Assembly (NCBI GenBank): GCA_002798255.1
Contig: NWQQ01000001.1
Coordinates: forward strand, 1 to 45,445
Direction of reading: 5' to 3'
Length of the DNA: 45,445 nt
From: Lysobacteraceae bacterium NML95-0200
Lineage (GTDB): Bacteria; Pseudomonadota; Gammaproteobacteria; Xanthomonadales; Xanthomonadaceae
Shown here: piece by piece, positions 19,750 through 28,314 of the stretch
Numbering within the stretch: position 1 is the first letter of the stretch
Layout of the letters: each line of letters begins with the position of its first letter
Program-made: the position numbers and the translations under genes
Notes under the pieces: generated by a model
What the model was told of the DNA's origin: nothing
What the model saw: only the letters and a program-made list of their open reading frames with translations
The model's database searches: none

Positions 19750-20826
19750 TCAACGCAAAACAAATTGAGTCTTGTCCTCGCCCTCGGCCTGGACAAGCAC
19801 GCCATCGCGGCCCAGTGCACGGGTGAAGCCGGCCAGCCCGGTCTTCAGATGCAGGCGCAGTACCAGCTCGCTATCGGTCGCAGATACCGGCAACACACTG
19901 CCGACCAGCGCATGGCCTTCCAGCCAGCCCATCAGGCGCAGATAGTCATGGGCATCTTTCACGCCGCCGATGGTGAGGGTGAAATCTCCCGGTGGGCTGG
20001 CAGGCGCACTGGCGCGGGCATATTTGCGAATCAGCGCATTGGCCGCCATGTCGGCACCGGCCGCCATCGCCCGGCGGGCATCGCCATCATTGCTGCTGGT
20101 GCGCGCCAGCACTTTGCCGTCATCCACAAAAATCCAGTCCGCACGCCAGCCATTACCGGCGCGATAGAGCTTGCCAAGCAATTGCATCGGTGGCGCATAG
20201 GCGCGTGAAGTGCGGGCAACGGCTGCGGTATCGCCCCGCCAAATCGCCCCGGCCATGGCCTGCTCTGCGGCATTGCCGGCCGGCAAGCCCAGTGCATAGC
20301 CACGCGCACGGGCGCGATCGAGAATGCTGCGCGCGGCATTGTTTTGCTGCAGGCCGACAAGACGCGGGCCAGAGCCATCATCAATCGCCAGCCACAGAAC
20401 CGGCTTGGGACGCGGCGAGGGCCACACCGGCAAGCCCACCATCCTGACCAGCTCATCCACCTTGTCGGGGTGGAAGCGCACCACCATGGTGGTGCTGAAC
20501 GTCGGCGCGCCACTGGCCGAGCGGCCTTCGTCCTGACGATAGTCATAACCTTCCACATATTCCCTGGCGCGCCGCAGCTCCTCGCTCATGCCGGGACGCG
20601 CGCCGGGATTGCGCTCGCCGGACATATTGGCAAGCACCTGCGAAAGTGCGCGGGCAAAGCCGCCATTGCGCTCATTTTCAGACTGCGAACGCACCGTGAC
20701 TTCCGCCTGATAGGCGCCTTGTCCGCGCGCGCGCGCGCCGCTTTCGGAATGGCGCTGCGCCAATGCCGGCAGCATGCCGAGGGTCAAAAACAAGGCCAAG
20801 GCCGATTGGATGACTAAGCGCATCAT
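19750..20826 (-). CDS. DUF2066 periplasmic protein
   Basis: The 358-residue product has a signal peptide ending near ALAQ and then matches DUF2066, a family of unknown function commonly encoded next to purM. Visible blocks include YQAEVTVRSQSENERNGGFARAL at the mature N-terminus and PVLWLAIDDGSGPRLV in the middle. The start at 20826 (two ATGs in tandem) is close to the family start; an open frame further upstream lacks homology. An alternating CG tract (20724-20738) lies just after the signal peptide. It is ten bases upstream of the permease gene. Confidence 0.85.
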   Translation of the reverse strand: MMRLVIQSALALFLTLGMLPALAQRHSESGARARGQGAYQAEVTVRSQSENERNGGFARALSQVLANMSGERNPGARPGMSEELRRAREYVEGYDYRQDEGRSASGAPTFSTTMVVRFHPDKVDELVRMVGLPVWPSPRPKPVLWLAIDDGSGPRLVGLQQNNAARSILDRARARGYALGLPAGNAAEQAMAGAIWRGDTAAVARTSRAYAPPMQLLGKLYRAGNGWRADWIFVDDGKVLARTSSNDGDARRAMAAGADMAANALIRKYARASAPASPPGDFTLTIGGVKDAHDYLRLMGWLEGHALVGSVLPVSATDSELVLRLHLKTGLAGFTRALGRDGVLVQAEGEDKTQFVLR

Positions 20827-20933
20827 CAGGTTCCGGGTCGATTGAACGGCCAATGTTGCCGCAGCCGGGCGCTTACGTCCATCGCCGGGCATTCAGGCGC
20901 TAAAATTGATCCCCCTTGTTGGAGTCGATCGCC

Positions 20934-21983
20934 GTGAACAACCCTGCCCCCCTGACCTACCGCGATGCCGGTGTCGATATTGATGCCGGAAACGAACTGG
21001 TGGAACGCATCAAGCCCTTGGTGAAAAAAAGTTTTCGTCCAGAAGTGATGGGCGGGCTGGGCGGCTTTGGCGCGATGTTCGACCTCTCGGCCAAATACCG
21101 CGAACCGGTACTGGTTTCCGGCACCGATGGCGTGGGTACCAAACTGAAGCTGGCGCAACAACTGGGACGCCATGACACTATCGGCATCGACCTGGTGGCA
21201 ATGTGCGTCAACGATGTGCTGGTGCAGGGCGCCGAGCCGTTGTTTTTCCTGGACTACTTTGCCACCGGCAAGCTGGACATCGACACCACCGCAGCGGTGG
21301 TGGGCGGCATCGCCGCTGGCTGCACCGAAGCCGGTTGTGCCCTGATTGGCGGCGAAACCGCCGAAATGCCGGATATGTACGCGCCGGGTGAATACGACCT
21401 GGCCGGCTTCTGCGTGGCCGGCGTTGAAAAAAGCGAAATCCGCGATGGCAGCCGGGTACAGGCCGGCGATGTGCTGATCGGCATTGCCTCCAGCGGCCCG
21501 CATTCCAATGGCTATTCACTGATTCGCAAGATTCTGGCACGCAGTGGCACCCCGATGGGTTACGACCTCGGCGGGCAGACACTGGAAGATGCCCTGATGG
21601 CACCGACCCGGCTGTATGTGAGGCCGGTGCTGCAATTGCTCGGCGGCGCGCAGGGCAGCGCCATTCATGCCATGGCGCATATCACCGGCGGCGGCTTGAC
21701 CGAAAACATCATCCGCGTCGTGCCGGATGGTTTGGGGCTGGACATCGATGCCCGCACACTCGAGCTGCCAGCGGTTTTCCAATGGCTGCAACGCGAAGGC
21801 GCAGTACCACAGGAAGAAATGTGGCGCACCTTCAACTGCGGTATCGGCTTCGTATTCGTGGTACCAGCGGCGGCCGCGGCGGCGGTCAGCGCCGAGCTTG
21901 ACGGCATGGGGCTTGCCCCACGCCAGATTGGCGAGGTGGTGGCGCGCACCGATGGCGAGCGCGTGCGCTATACCCACACATGA
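20934..21983 (+). CDS. purM: PurM, phosphoribosylformylglycinamidine cyclo-ligase
   Basis: PurM (AIR synthetase) catalyses the ATP-dependent closure of FGAM to aminoimidazole ribotide, step five of purine synthesis. The 349-residue chain has the family N-terminus [29 protein letters not shown], and the phosphate-binding [13 protein letters not shown] segment, with later [15 protein letters not shown] and [12 protein letters not shown] blocks. A GTG at 20934 with GGAG ten bases before is favoured over a TTG at 20916. The stop overlaps the purN ATG (ATGA). Confidence 0.96.
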   Translation: MNNPAPLTYRDAGVDIDAGNELVERIKPLVKKSFRPEVMGGLGGFGAMFDLSAKYREPVLVSGTDGVGTKLKLAQQLGRHDTIGIDLVAMCVNDVLVQGAEPLFFLDYFATGKLDIDTTAAVVGGIAAGCTEAGCALIGGETAEMPDMYAPGEYDLAGFCVAGVEKSEIRDGSRVQAGDVLIGIASSGPHSNGYSLIRKILARSGTPMGYDLGGQTLEDALMAPTRLYVRPVLQLLGGAQGSAIHAMAHITGGGLTENIIRVVPDGLGLDIDARTLELPAVFQWLQREGAVPQEEMWRTFNCGIGFVFVVPAAAAAAVSAELDGMGLAPRQIGEVVARTDGERVRYTHT

Positions 21984-22582
21984 GCCTGCCGCGCATCGCC
22001 GTACTCGCCTCCGGGCGCGGCAGCAATCTGCAAGCCATTCTCGATGCCATCGCCAGCCAACAGCTGGCGGCGCACGTGGTGGGCGTGTTTTCCGACAAAC
22101 CCGGCTGTGCAGCGCTCAACCGCGTGGACGAAGCGCGCCGCTGGGCGCTGGATGCCAAGCAGCAATCCAGCCGCGCCGCCTTTGATGAGGCACTGACCGC
22201 TGCCGTTGCCGCGGTCAGGCCGGACTGGGTGGTCTGCGCCGGTTTCATGCGCATCCTGGGGGACGGTTTCGTGGCGCGCTTTGCCGACCGCCTTCTCAAT
22301 ATCCACCCTTCTCTGCTGCCCAAATACAAAGGTCTGCACACCCACCGCCGCGCACTGGAGGCTGGAGACAGCGAGCACGGCAGCAGCGTTCATTGGGTGA
22401 TTCCGGCGCTCGATGCAGGTGAAGTCATCGCCCAGACCCGCATCCCGATCCTGGCGGACGACACGCCCGAAACACTGGCAGCACGCCTGCTGCCTCACGA
22501 GCATCAGCTAATGGTTGCGGTATTGCAGCGCGCCGTTAGTGGAGAGCTAGCCCCGCCTGTTTCCAAGGCTTCGGGCGCTTGA
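21980..22582 (+). CDS. purN: PurN, phosphoribosylglycinamide formyltransferase
   Basis: PurN transfers a formyl group from 10-formyltetrahydrofolate to GAR, step three of purine synthesis. The 200-residue protein shows [17 protein letters not shown] at the N-terminus, the catalytic [20 protein letters not shown] block with the conserved N and H, and the [15 protein letters not shown] segment holding the catalytic aspartate. It is translationally coupled to purM. The repeat block begins about 40 bases downstream. Confidence 0.96.
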   Translation: MSLPRIAVLASGRGSNLQAILDAIASQQLAAHVVGVFSDKPGCAALNRVDEARRWALDAKQQSSRAAFDEALTAAVAAVRPDWVVCAGFMRILGDGFVARFADRLLNIHPSLLPKYKGLHTHRRALEAGDSEHGSSVHWVIPALDAGEVIAQTRIPILADDTPETLAARLLPHEHQLMVAVLQRAVSGELAPPVSKASGA

Positions 22583-22624
22583 AGCGCGCCCATCACCCTG
22601 CGACGAAATCACAACACCCCCTGT

Positions 22625-22702
22625 GTCACCCTGCGCGAAGTCGCAGGGTCTGCTGGGGATGCAGAAAGATTCTGCGACTGCGCTTCGCTTGCGCAGAATG
22701 AC
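22625..22702. repeat. REP/REPIN-like pair of hairpins, copy A
   Basis: Two stem-loops face each other: ACCCTGCG (22628-22635) with CGCAGGGT (22642-22649), and ATTCTGCG (22669-22676) with CGCAGAAT (22692-22699). GTCA and TGAC close the outer ends. This is the architecture of REPIN elements. Related copies occur at 22970-23076 and 35924-36000. Confidence 0.8.
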
Positions 22703-22768
22703 GGCTGCTTTTGCCGTTGCTCTTGCTTTTGCTTTCCGCCCGCCTCGGACGCGCCGAGTACCGCAGCG

Positions 22769-22830
22769 GCCAATGGAAACAAGGCAGGGCGTGTTTGAGC
22801 GCAAGCGAGTTTGCCCTGCCGCCATTGGTC
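22769..22830. repeat. Nested inverted repeat in the centre of the repeat block
   Basis: CCAATGG (22770-22776) pairs with CCATTGG (22822-22828), and inside it GGCAGGGC (22783-22790) pairs with GCCCTGCC (22813-22820). The arms form one long interrupted hairpin, as expected of a structured RNA or a miniature transposable element. Confidence 0.7.
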
Positions 22831-22888
22831 ACGAGGAACGCAGGGCACCTTGCGCAGCAAGGCGCGGTAGCCAGGGCTGGTTTCTTTG

Positions 22889-22918
22889 CCTCCTTTCTTT
22901 GCCGGCAAAGAAAGGAGG
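22889..22918. repeat. Perfect 30-base palindrome
   Basis: The two 15-base halves (22889-22903 and 22904-22918) are exact reverse complements with no spacer, centred on GCCGGC. The half-site is CCTCCTTTCTTTGCC. It would form a cruciform or a very tight hairpin. Confidence 0.92.
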
Positions 22919-22969
22919 TGCGCCGCCGGGCGCAATCCCGGCGTTGAGCAAACATCGAAAACCCGGAAG

Positions 22970-23076
22970 ATTCTGCGACTGCGCTTCGCTTGCGCAGAAT
23001 GACGGGTAATTTTTACCCCAGCCACCTTGCGCAAGCCGCATCCCCCCACCCCGTCACCCTGCGCGTAGTCGCAGGG
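22970..23076. repeat. REP-like pair of hairpins, copy B
   Basis: ATTCTGCG (22970-22977) pairs with CGCAGAAT (22993-23000), and CCCTGCG (23057-23063) pairs with CGCAGGG (23070-23076). The two stems are in the opposite order to copy A (TGAC and GTCA meet in the middle), so the copies flank the centre asymmetrically. About 35 bases around the first stem are identical to copy A. Confidence 0.8.
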
Positions 23077-23249
23077 ACTGCTGCAAATACTGCATAAAAG
23101 ACACATTGCTTCTTGATCGCGCCACGCTCCGCGAGCTTGAACAGGCTCTGAACACCCGGCCATCGCAAAACCGCCACTCATCCACCATTACCCCGCAAGC
23201 CGCTACATTGCCGGTCTCGGCTCAAACCAAGACTTTCAAGGAATTGCCC

Positions 23250-23930
23250 ATGTCCACGACCGCCAGGACGCTTGCCGCCACCAGCCTGCTGCTGGCTCTT
23301 GCCGCCCCCTTGGCCGAAGCCGCCGAGCTGCGCGCCTTTGACGCCACTTATCGCGCCAGCTACAACAATATGGCCGCCGATGCCTCGATGTCATTGAAAA
23401 GCAATGGGCAGAACCGCTGGACTTACACCATGAACGTGCAGAATGCCCTGGTACGGCTGACCCGCAGCGCCGAACTGGATGCTGCAGGCGAGCGACTGCG
23501 CCCGCTATCCAACCGTGAAGACCTCAACCTGATAGTCAGGCGCCGCAACTGGCAAGGGCGCTATGACTGGACAAGCCGCCAGGCACGCTGGAGCGGTGAT
23601 GTCAAAGCCGACCGCCAGGGCCCGATTGCCCTGCAAGCGGGCGATGTCGATGGCATGACCCTGAATCTTGCCATTGTCCAGGATGCACTTGCCAGCCGCC
23701 CAATGCGCTATCGTCTGGTTGAAAGGGGCAAGACCACCCCAATGACCTTCAACATTTCAGGCCGGGAAAGCCTCACAGTGTCCGGCAAACCCACCCCGGC
23801 CATGCGTGTGGTCAGCAATGACGGCGATACCACCCTGTGGATTGCCGAAGGCATCCCGGTACCGGTACGCATCCAGAAACGCGAGGATGATGGCGACACC
23901 ATCGACCTCAGCCTGCAATCCATCCGCTGA
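23250..23930 (+). CDS. DUF3108 periplasmic protein
   Basis: The 226-residue protein has a signal peptide (cleavage near AEAAE, residues 22-25) and matches DUF3108, a beta-rich periplasmic family of unknown function seen near purM/purN in this group. Features are AFDATYRASYNNMAADASMSL after the signal, a WTYTMNVQ strand, and the terminal PVRIQKREDDGDTIDLSLQS. The ATG at 23250 follows AAGGAA; an open frame reaching back to 23106 crosses repeat DNA and is ignored. A strong terminator follows. Confidence 0.85.
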   Translation: MSTTARTLAATSLLLALAAPLAEAAELRAFDATYRASYNNMAADASMSLKSNGQNRWTYTMNVQNALVRLTRSAELDAAGERLRPLSNREDLNLIVRRRNWQGRYDWTSRQARWSGDVKADRQGPIALQAGDVDGMTLNLAIVQDALASRPMRYRLVERGKTTPMTFNISGRESLTVSGKPTPAMRVVSNDGDTTLWIAEGIPVPVRIQKREDDGDTIDLSLQSIR

Positions 23931-23943
23931 ACCTCAGGGCTTC

Positions 23944-23973
23944 AAAAAACGCCGGTTGACCCCGGCGTTTTTT
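23944..23973. terminator. Bidirectional rho-independent terminator
   Basis: AAAAAACGCCGG and CCGGCGTTTTTT form a stem with a short loop (TTGAC and neighbours), flanked by A-run on one side and T-run on the other. It sits between the convergent DUF3108 and SLC13 permease genes and can serve both strands. Confidence 0.88.
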
Positions 23974-23981
23974 GTGTGCAC

Positions 23982-25745
23982 TCAAAATGGAAAATAGCGT
24001 GGAATCAGGAAGATCGCGGCGAGGAAGAACAATATGTTCAATGGAATACCGACTTTCAGAAAGTCTGAAAAACGATAGCCACCAGCCGTATAGACCATGG
24101 TATTGGTCTGGTAGCCTACCGGCGTAGAAAAGCTGGTGGAGGCGGCAAATGCCACGGCAACCAGAAACGGCTTGGGATCAAGCCCTAGTGTTTCGGCCGT
24201 GGCGATGGCAATCGGTGCAATCAATACTGCTGAGGCGTTATTGCTCATCATCTCGGTCATCACCGATGTCAGCAGATAGATGACCGCCAGGGTCAGTACC
24301 GGATTGTTGCTGCCGAACATCGACAGGGCACCATTGGCAACCCACTCGGCACCGCCGGATTTTTGCAAGGCAATGCCCAGTGGCAGCACCCCGGCCAGCA
24401 GCATGATAACGCGCCAGTCGATACCGCCATAGGCGCGCTCCGGGGTCAAGGCTCGCAGCACTACCAACAGTACACAACCAAGCAGCGAGGAGGCCACAAT
24501 CGGCATGATTTCAAATGCCGAAAGTGCAATCGCGCCCACCATGATGGCGACCGAGGTGAACGCGCGCATGCCGTGAACACGTGGTTGCACGCGCTCACGG
24601 GTCAAAATCAGTCCAGGTGTATTGCGCAGCGCTTCCAGTGCCTCAGGCGTGCCATCCACCAGCAGGGTATCGCCGACTTGCAGTGGAGTTTTATGCAATG
24701 GCTGGCGTAATGCCAGCCCGGGGCGTTGCAACCCATGCACCCGTACACGGTGGATATGCCCAAAGCGCAGGCCAGTCAATGTGCGATTCACCAAGGGAGA
24801 GCCAGGCGCGATCAATACCTCGGCATGGACGCGTTCGGCAGCGGGGTTGGCCACCAGGTCGCGGGCCACTTCGTCAAACTGCAGCTTGAGCGATTTGCGG
24901 GTTTTTTCAATTTGCTTCCAGGTGCCGCGCACCAGCAGCCGGTCACCGGCTTCAATCATTGCCGAACGGGGGCGTGCCAGCGTCTGGCCGTTACGGTAGA
25001 TTTCCAGCAGATAGGCATCGGTGATATCCACCGGGATGACGGATGCGCCCAGCTTGCCTACTGCCGGGGATTTTTCACTCACATACAAATCCACCAGCCA
25101 GCGGCCTTGATGCTCATCTTCCTCACGATTGGGCGCAGGATGCGCAGGCAGCAGGAACTTGCCGACCAAAAGCATATAGGCCGTTCCGATTACCGTGAAC
25201 CAGATGCCGAGCTGGGTGAATTCAAACAGGCCAAAACCGGGCAGCCCCGATTGCTGTGCCACCGAGTGCACCAGCAGATTGGTGGAAGTGCCCACCAGGG
25301 TGCATACCCCGCCAAACTGCGCCGCATAAGAGAGCGGAATCAGCATTTTCGAAGGCGCCTGGCCGACGGCGGCGGCGGCGGTCATCACCAATGGCAGGAA
25401 TACCGCCACCACGGCGGTGTTATTGATGAAACCGGATGTGGCAGCGGCCAGCAGCATCATCACCAGGGTGAACAGCCAAAGCCGCCGGATGCGGGCAAGA
25501 TAGTCGCCCAGCTTGGAGAGTACGCCGCTGTGCTGGATGCCGGCACTCAGTACGAACATCGCTGCCACGGTGACGGTCGCCTCGCTGGAAAAGCCCGAAA
25601 GTGCCTCGCGCGGGGTCACAAGCCCCAGCACCATCACCGTGACCAGAACCAGCATGGCCACCACGTCCACCGGCAGTTTTTCGGTGACAAACAGATATAC
25701 CGCACCTGCCAGAACAGCAAAGGTCATCCAGATTTCGGCAGTCAC
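23982..25745 (-). CDS. SLC13-type permease with two TrkA-C domains
   Basis: The 587-residue protein belongs to the divalent-anion/Na+ symporter (SLC13, CitMHS-like) group. N-terminal helices include VAMLVLVTVMVLGLVTPREALSGFSSEATVTVAAMFVL, and SNN- or STN-type substrate loops are seen (FINNTAVVAVFLPL, GTSTNLLVHS, MSNNASAVLIAP, FSTPVGYQTN). The middle (about 200-370) holds two RCK_C/TrkA-C domains, soluble ligand-binding modules. Likely substrates are sulfate, dicarboxylates or similar anions. The GTG at 25745 follows GGGAG and is preferred to the longer frame. Confidence 0.88.
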   Translation of the reverse strand: MTAEIWMTFAVLAGAVYLFVTEKLPVDVVAMLVLVTVMVLGLVTPREALSGFSSEATVTVAAMFVLSAGIQHSGVLSKLGDYLARIRRLWLFTLVMMLLAAATSGFINNTAVVAVFLPLVMTAAAAVGQAPSKMLIPLSYAAQFGGVCTLVGTSTNLLVHSVAQQSGLPGFGLFEFTQLGIWFTVIGTAYMLLVGKFLLPAHPAPNREEDEHQGRWLVDLYVSEKSPAVGKLGASVIPVDITDAYLLEIYRNGQTLARPRSAMIEAGDRLLVRGTWKQIEKTRKSLKLQFDEVARDLVANPAAERVHAEVLIAPGSPLVNRTLTGLRFGHIHRVRVHGLQRPGLALRQPLHKTPLQVGDTLLVDGTPEALEALRNTPGLILTRERVQPRVHGMRAFTSVAIMVGAIALSAFEIMPIVASSLLGCVLLVVLRALTPERAYGGIDWRVIMLLAGVLPLGIALQKSGGAEWVANGALSMFGSNNPVLTLAVIYLLTSVMTEMMSNNASAVLIAPIAIATAETLGLDPKPFLVAVAFAASTSFSTPVGYQTNTMVYTAGGYRFSDFLKVGIPLNILFFLAAIFLIPRYFPF

Positions 25746-25826
25746 TCGCGCTCCCAAAGCATGATTGCAGAACACCATCCTAGCTTAATGAAGGCAAAAT
25801 TGGCTTCCAAAAGACGGGAACAAGAA

Positions 25827-27515
25827 ATGCGCTGTATCCTGCGCGCCATGATGACTTTCGATGCGCGCCGCGAGCGCCTGCTGTTTTGGCTGAGCGCCAC
25901 TGTCGTGTTGTTTGCCGGGCTGGGTTTGCGTGATCCCTGGCCTGCCGATGAGCCGCGTTTTGCACTGGTGGCAAGACAGATGGTGGAAAGCGGCCAGTGG
26001 CTGTTTCCGATGCGCGGTGATGAGCTGTATCCGGACAAGCCGCCGCTGTTGATGTGGTTGCAGGCATTGCTGCTCACACTGACAGGCAATCTGCGCCTGT
26101 CGTTCCTGTTGCCGACCCTGCTGGCCTCACTGGGCACACTGGCCTTGTTGCGCGACCTCGGGCGCAGGCTGTGGAATGCCGAGGCGGGCGCGTATGCCGC
26201 CTGGGCGCTGCTGTTTGCCGTGCAGTTCACCTTCCAGGCCAAGCGCGCGCAGATTGACCCGTTGCTGCTGTTTTGCACCACGCTTTCGGCCTACGGCCTG
26301 CTGCGGCATTTGCTGCAAGGCCCGGATGCGCGCTGGTGGTATATCGGCTGGGCTGCGGCTGGCCTTGGGATCATCAGCAAGGGCGTAGGCGTGGTAGCGT
26401 TGCTGCTGCTCTTGCCTGCGGCCTGGGCGTGGCGGCGGCGCTGGCCGGGCATCACCCGGACAAGCGTACGGCAATGGCTGGGCGGTATCGCCATGCTGTT
26501 GCTGCCAATTCTGGCCTGGCTACTGCCGATGCTGTGGGCGGTCAAAACCAGTGCCGACCCGCTGTATCAGGCCTATGCCGACAATATCCTGTTCAAGCAA
26601 ACTGCCGAGCGTTATGCCAATGCCTGGCATCACCATCAGCCCTGGTATTACTTCATCAAGGTGATGGCAACGCAGTGGTTGCCCGCGATTTTCGTCCTGC
26701 CCTGGGTGATTTCGCATTGGCGCGATGCCCTGCGCGCGCGCGATGCGCGCATCCTGCTGCCGCTAGCAGGCGTGGTCTTGATTGTGCTGTTCTTTTCGTT
26801 TTCCAGCGGCAAGCGCGAGGTCTATATCCTGCCCGCCCTGCCGCTGCTATGCCTGGCCATGGGACCGTGGTTGGCGGAAATCATCCGTCGCCCGGGTGTG
26901 CGTATTACGGCTTTTGTCACGGCACTGGCCTTTGCAGCCATCCTGCTGGCCACCGGGCTTGCCGTGGCATTGGCGCAGCCGGGCTTTGAAGCCAAACTCG
27001 CCGCCATTCGCGGCACTGAAAACGGCAATGCCCTGGGCTGGATGCTGACCATTGCAGGCGCAGCCGGGCTGCTGGCGGCGTTGCTTTTCAGGTCAGCGCG
27101 CGGCGTTGCCAGCCTGAATGCCGTATTGGCCGCACTGTGGCTGAGTTACAGCCTGATAGGCTACCCGGTCTTGAACGATGCCAGCTCGGCGCTCGGGCTG
27201 ATGCGTGCAACCGGGCAGCACATCGGTGCCGATGCCGAGCTGGCGTTGGTGGCATGGAAAGAGCAGAACCTGCTGATGGCCGACCGCCCGGCACGCACTT
27301 TTGGTTTCAAGCGCGAAGCGGCATTGCAGTTGCGTGATGCCCGTGCCTGGCAGGCCGAACGCCCCGAGCAACGCTGGCTGCTTGTGGAAAATGAAGCCAT
27401 CGACAACTGCTTCAAACCCGATAGCCTGACCGCCATGGGCATCTACAACCGCCGCGTCTGGCATCTAGCCTCGGCCGAGGCCAGCCTGCCGGATTGTACG
27501 CCCGTGCGGCGCTAG
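25827..27515 (+). CDS. ArnT/PMT-like GT39-type membrane glycosyltransferase
   Basis: The 562-residue protein has the dolichyl-/undecaprenyl-phosphate sugar transferase layout: a first helix then DPWPADEPRFALVARQM, whose acidic DEPRFA is the catalytic loop, followed by KPPLLMW and about eleven further membrane helices and a C-terminal periplasmic part. ArnT-type enzymes decorate lipid A or other envelope glycans; the exact sugar and acceptor are unknown. The start is uncertain (25827, 25848 or 25851). The frame continues far upstream antisense to the permease gene, which is not real. Its stop overlaps the stop of the convergent GT2 gene by four bases. Confidence 0.87.
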   Translation: MRCILRAMMTFDARRERLLFWLSATVVLFAGLGLRDPWPADEPRFALVARQMVESGQWLFPMRGDELYPDKPPLLMWLQALLLTLTGNLRLSFLLPTLLASLGTLALLRDLGRRLWNAEAGAYAAWALLFAVQFTFQAKRAQIDPLLLFCTTLSAYGLLRHLLQGPDARWWYIGWAAAGLGIISKGVGVVALLLLLPAAWAWRRRWPGITRTSVRQWLGGIAMLLLPILAWLLPMLWAVKTSADPLYQAYADNILFKQTAERYANAWHHHQPWYYFIKVMATQWLPAIFVLPWVISHWRDALRARDARILLPLAGVVLIVLFFSFSSGKREVYILPALPLLCLAMGPWLAEIIRRPGVRITAFVTALAFAAILLATGLAVALAQPGFEAKLAAIRGTENGNALGWMLTIAGAAGLLAALLFRSARGVASLNAVLAALWLSYSLIGYPVLNDASSALGLMRATGQHIGADAELALVAWKEQNLLMADRPARTFGFKREAALQLRDARAWQAERPEQRWLLVENEAIDNCFKPDSLTAMGIYNRRVWHLASAEASLPDCTPVRR

Positions 27516-28279
27516 CGGTGCGCGCTTTGTTCTGCCAATAGACGGTATTTCAACGCTGCATAGCGCATATGTTCGCAGTGGAAGGCCAGCCCCTTGCGGC
27601 CATCCAGAATGCCGCCTCGCAAAATCAGGTTTTTCAGCGCATAGGCACTTGCAGCAAGCAGGCCACGCATCGTCCCGCCGCGCTTGCCTTGGCGCGACTT
27701 CGCCCAAAGCGCGGCATAGCGGGCGAGTTTTTCCCGGTATTCGCGGGCGTTGCGCGCGGTATCGTGCTCCAGGCGAATATGGCTTGCGCGCACCACATGG
27801 CCTTGTGTGTCCAGATACTCATGCACCGGCAAATCCGCATGGCGCAAATGGCTGCGGAACAGGCGCTCAATCGGCTCCCGGCTGAAACTGCCGTAGCGCA
27901 TCGGCTGCCCCAGCCAGTGCGTGCGCCGCTGCAGCAGCCAGACATCGGCGCTTTCCAGCTCACCGGAAAACAGCCTCCGCAAGGCTTGCTGTGCGTCGGC
28001 CTCCAGCCATTCATCAGCATCCAGCAAAATCGCCCAGGCCTGCGAAGCCAAGGCGATGGCAGCGTTTTTCTGGCGAGCAAAGCCATCCCAGTCGCGATGT
28101 TCAACACGCGCGCCCAGGTCTCGGGCAATCTTTACGGTGTCATCGCTGGAGCCAGAATCGAGCACGATGACCTCGGCACAGACCGGCAACAGCGAAGCCA
28201 CGCAGCGGCCAATGCGATCGGCTTCGTTATGGGTAATGACCACCGCAGAAAGTGGCAGTTTTGCGTCTTGGGATTGCAT
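27512..28279 (-). CDS. Family 2 glycosyltransferase, WaaE/KdtX-like
   Basis: The 255-residue GT-A enzyme has SAVVITHNEADRIGRCVASL at the N-terminus, the nucleotide-sugar VIVLDSGSSDDTV block and a DxD-type DADEW motif near residue 85. Length and the C-terminal RHADLPVHEYLD and KNLILRGGILDG segments are those of WaaE-like enzymes that add glucose or heptose to the LPS core. The start at 28279 (MQSQDAK) is chosen; 28297 would add six residues. It diverges from the GT4 gene with only 35 bases between starts. Confidence 0.85.
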   Translation of the reverse strand: MQSQDAKLPLSAVVITHNEADRIGRCVASLLPVCAEVIVLDSGSSDDTVKIARDLGARVEHRDWDGFARQKNAAIALASQAWAILLDADEWLEADAQQALRRLFSGELESADVWLLQRRTHWLGQPMRYGSFSREPIERLFRSHLRHADLPVHEYLDTQGHVVRASHIRLEHDTARNAREYREKLARYAALWAKSRQGKRGGTMRGLLAASAYALKNLILRGGILDGRKGLAFHCEHMRYAALKYRLLAEQSAHR

Positions 28280-28314
28280 GGCGGTGCAGTATGTCATGCG
28301 ACACTTGGCAGATG

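Larger units (their letters stand above)
22583..23249. other. 667-base intergenic region filled by dispersed repeats
   Basis: No credible gene lies here. Short open frames on both strands are low-complexity readings of repeat DNA. The region holds two REP-type hairpin pairs (22625-22702 and 22970-23076) around a structured centre with nested inverted repeats. The last 170 bases, up to the DUF3108 gene, show an AAGGAA binding site but no clear promoter. Confidence 0.8.

Noticed and set aside
18675-19826. Plus-strand open frame of 383 codons antisense to the AI-2E permease gene
   Set aside because: Rich in H and Q, the antisense of a membrane protein; the minus-strand permease is clear.
22609-23181. 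Minus-strand open frames in the repeat block (190 and 109 codons)
   Set aside because: They are readings of REP hairpins and the palindromic core; such spurious proteins recur wherever the repeat occurs.
24726-25826. Long upstream extension of the GT39 frame
   Set aside because: It is antisense to the SLC13 permease gene and has no transmembrane or enzymatic motif.
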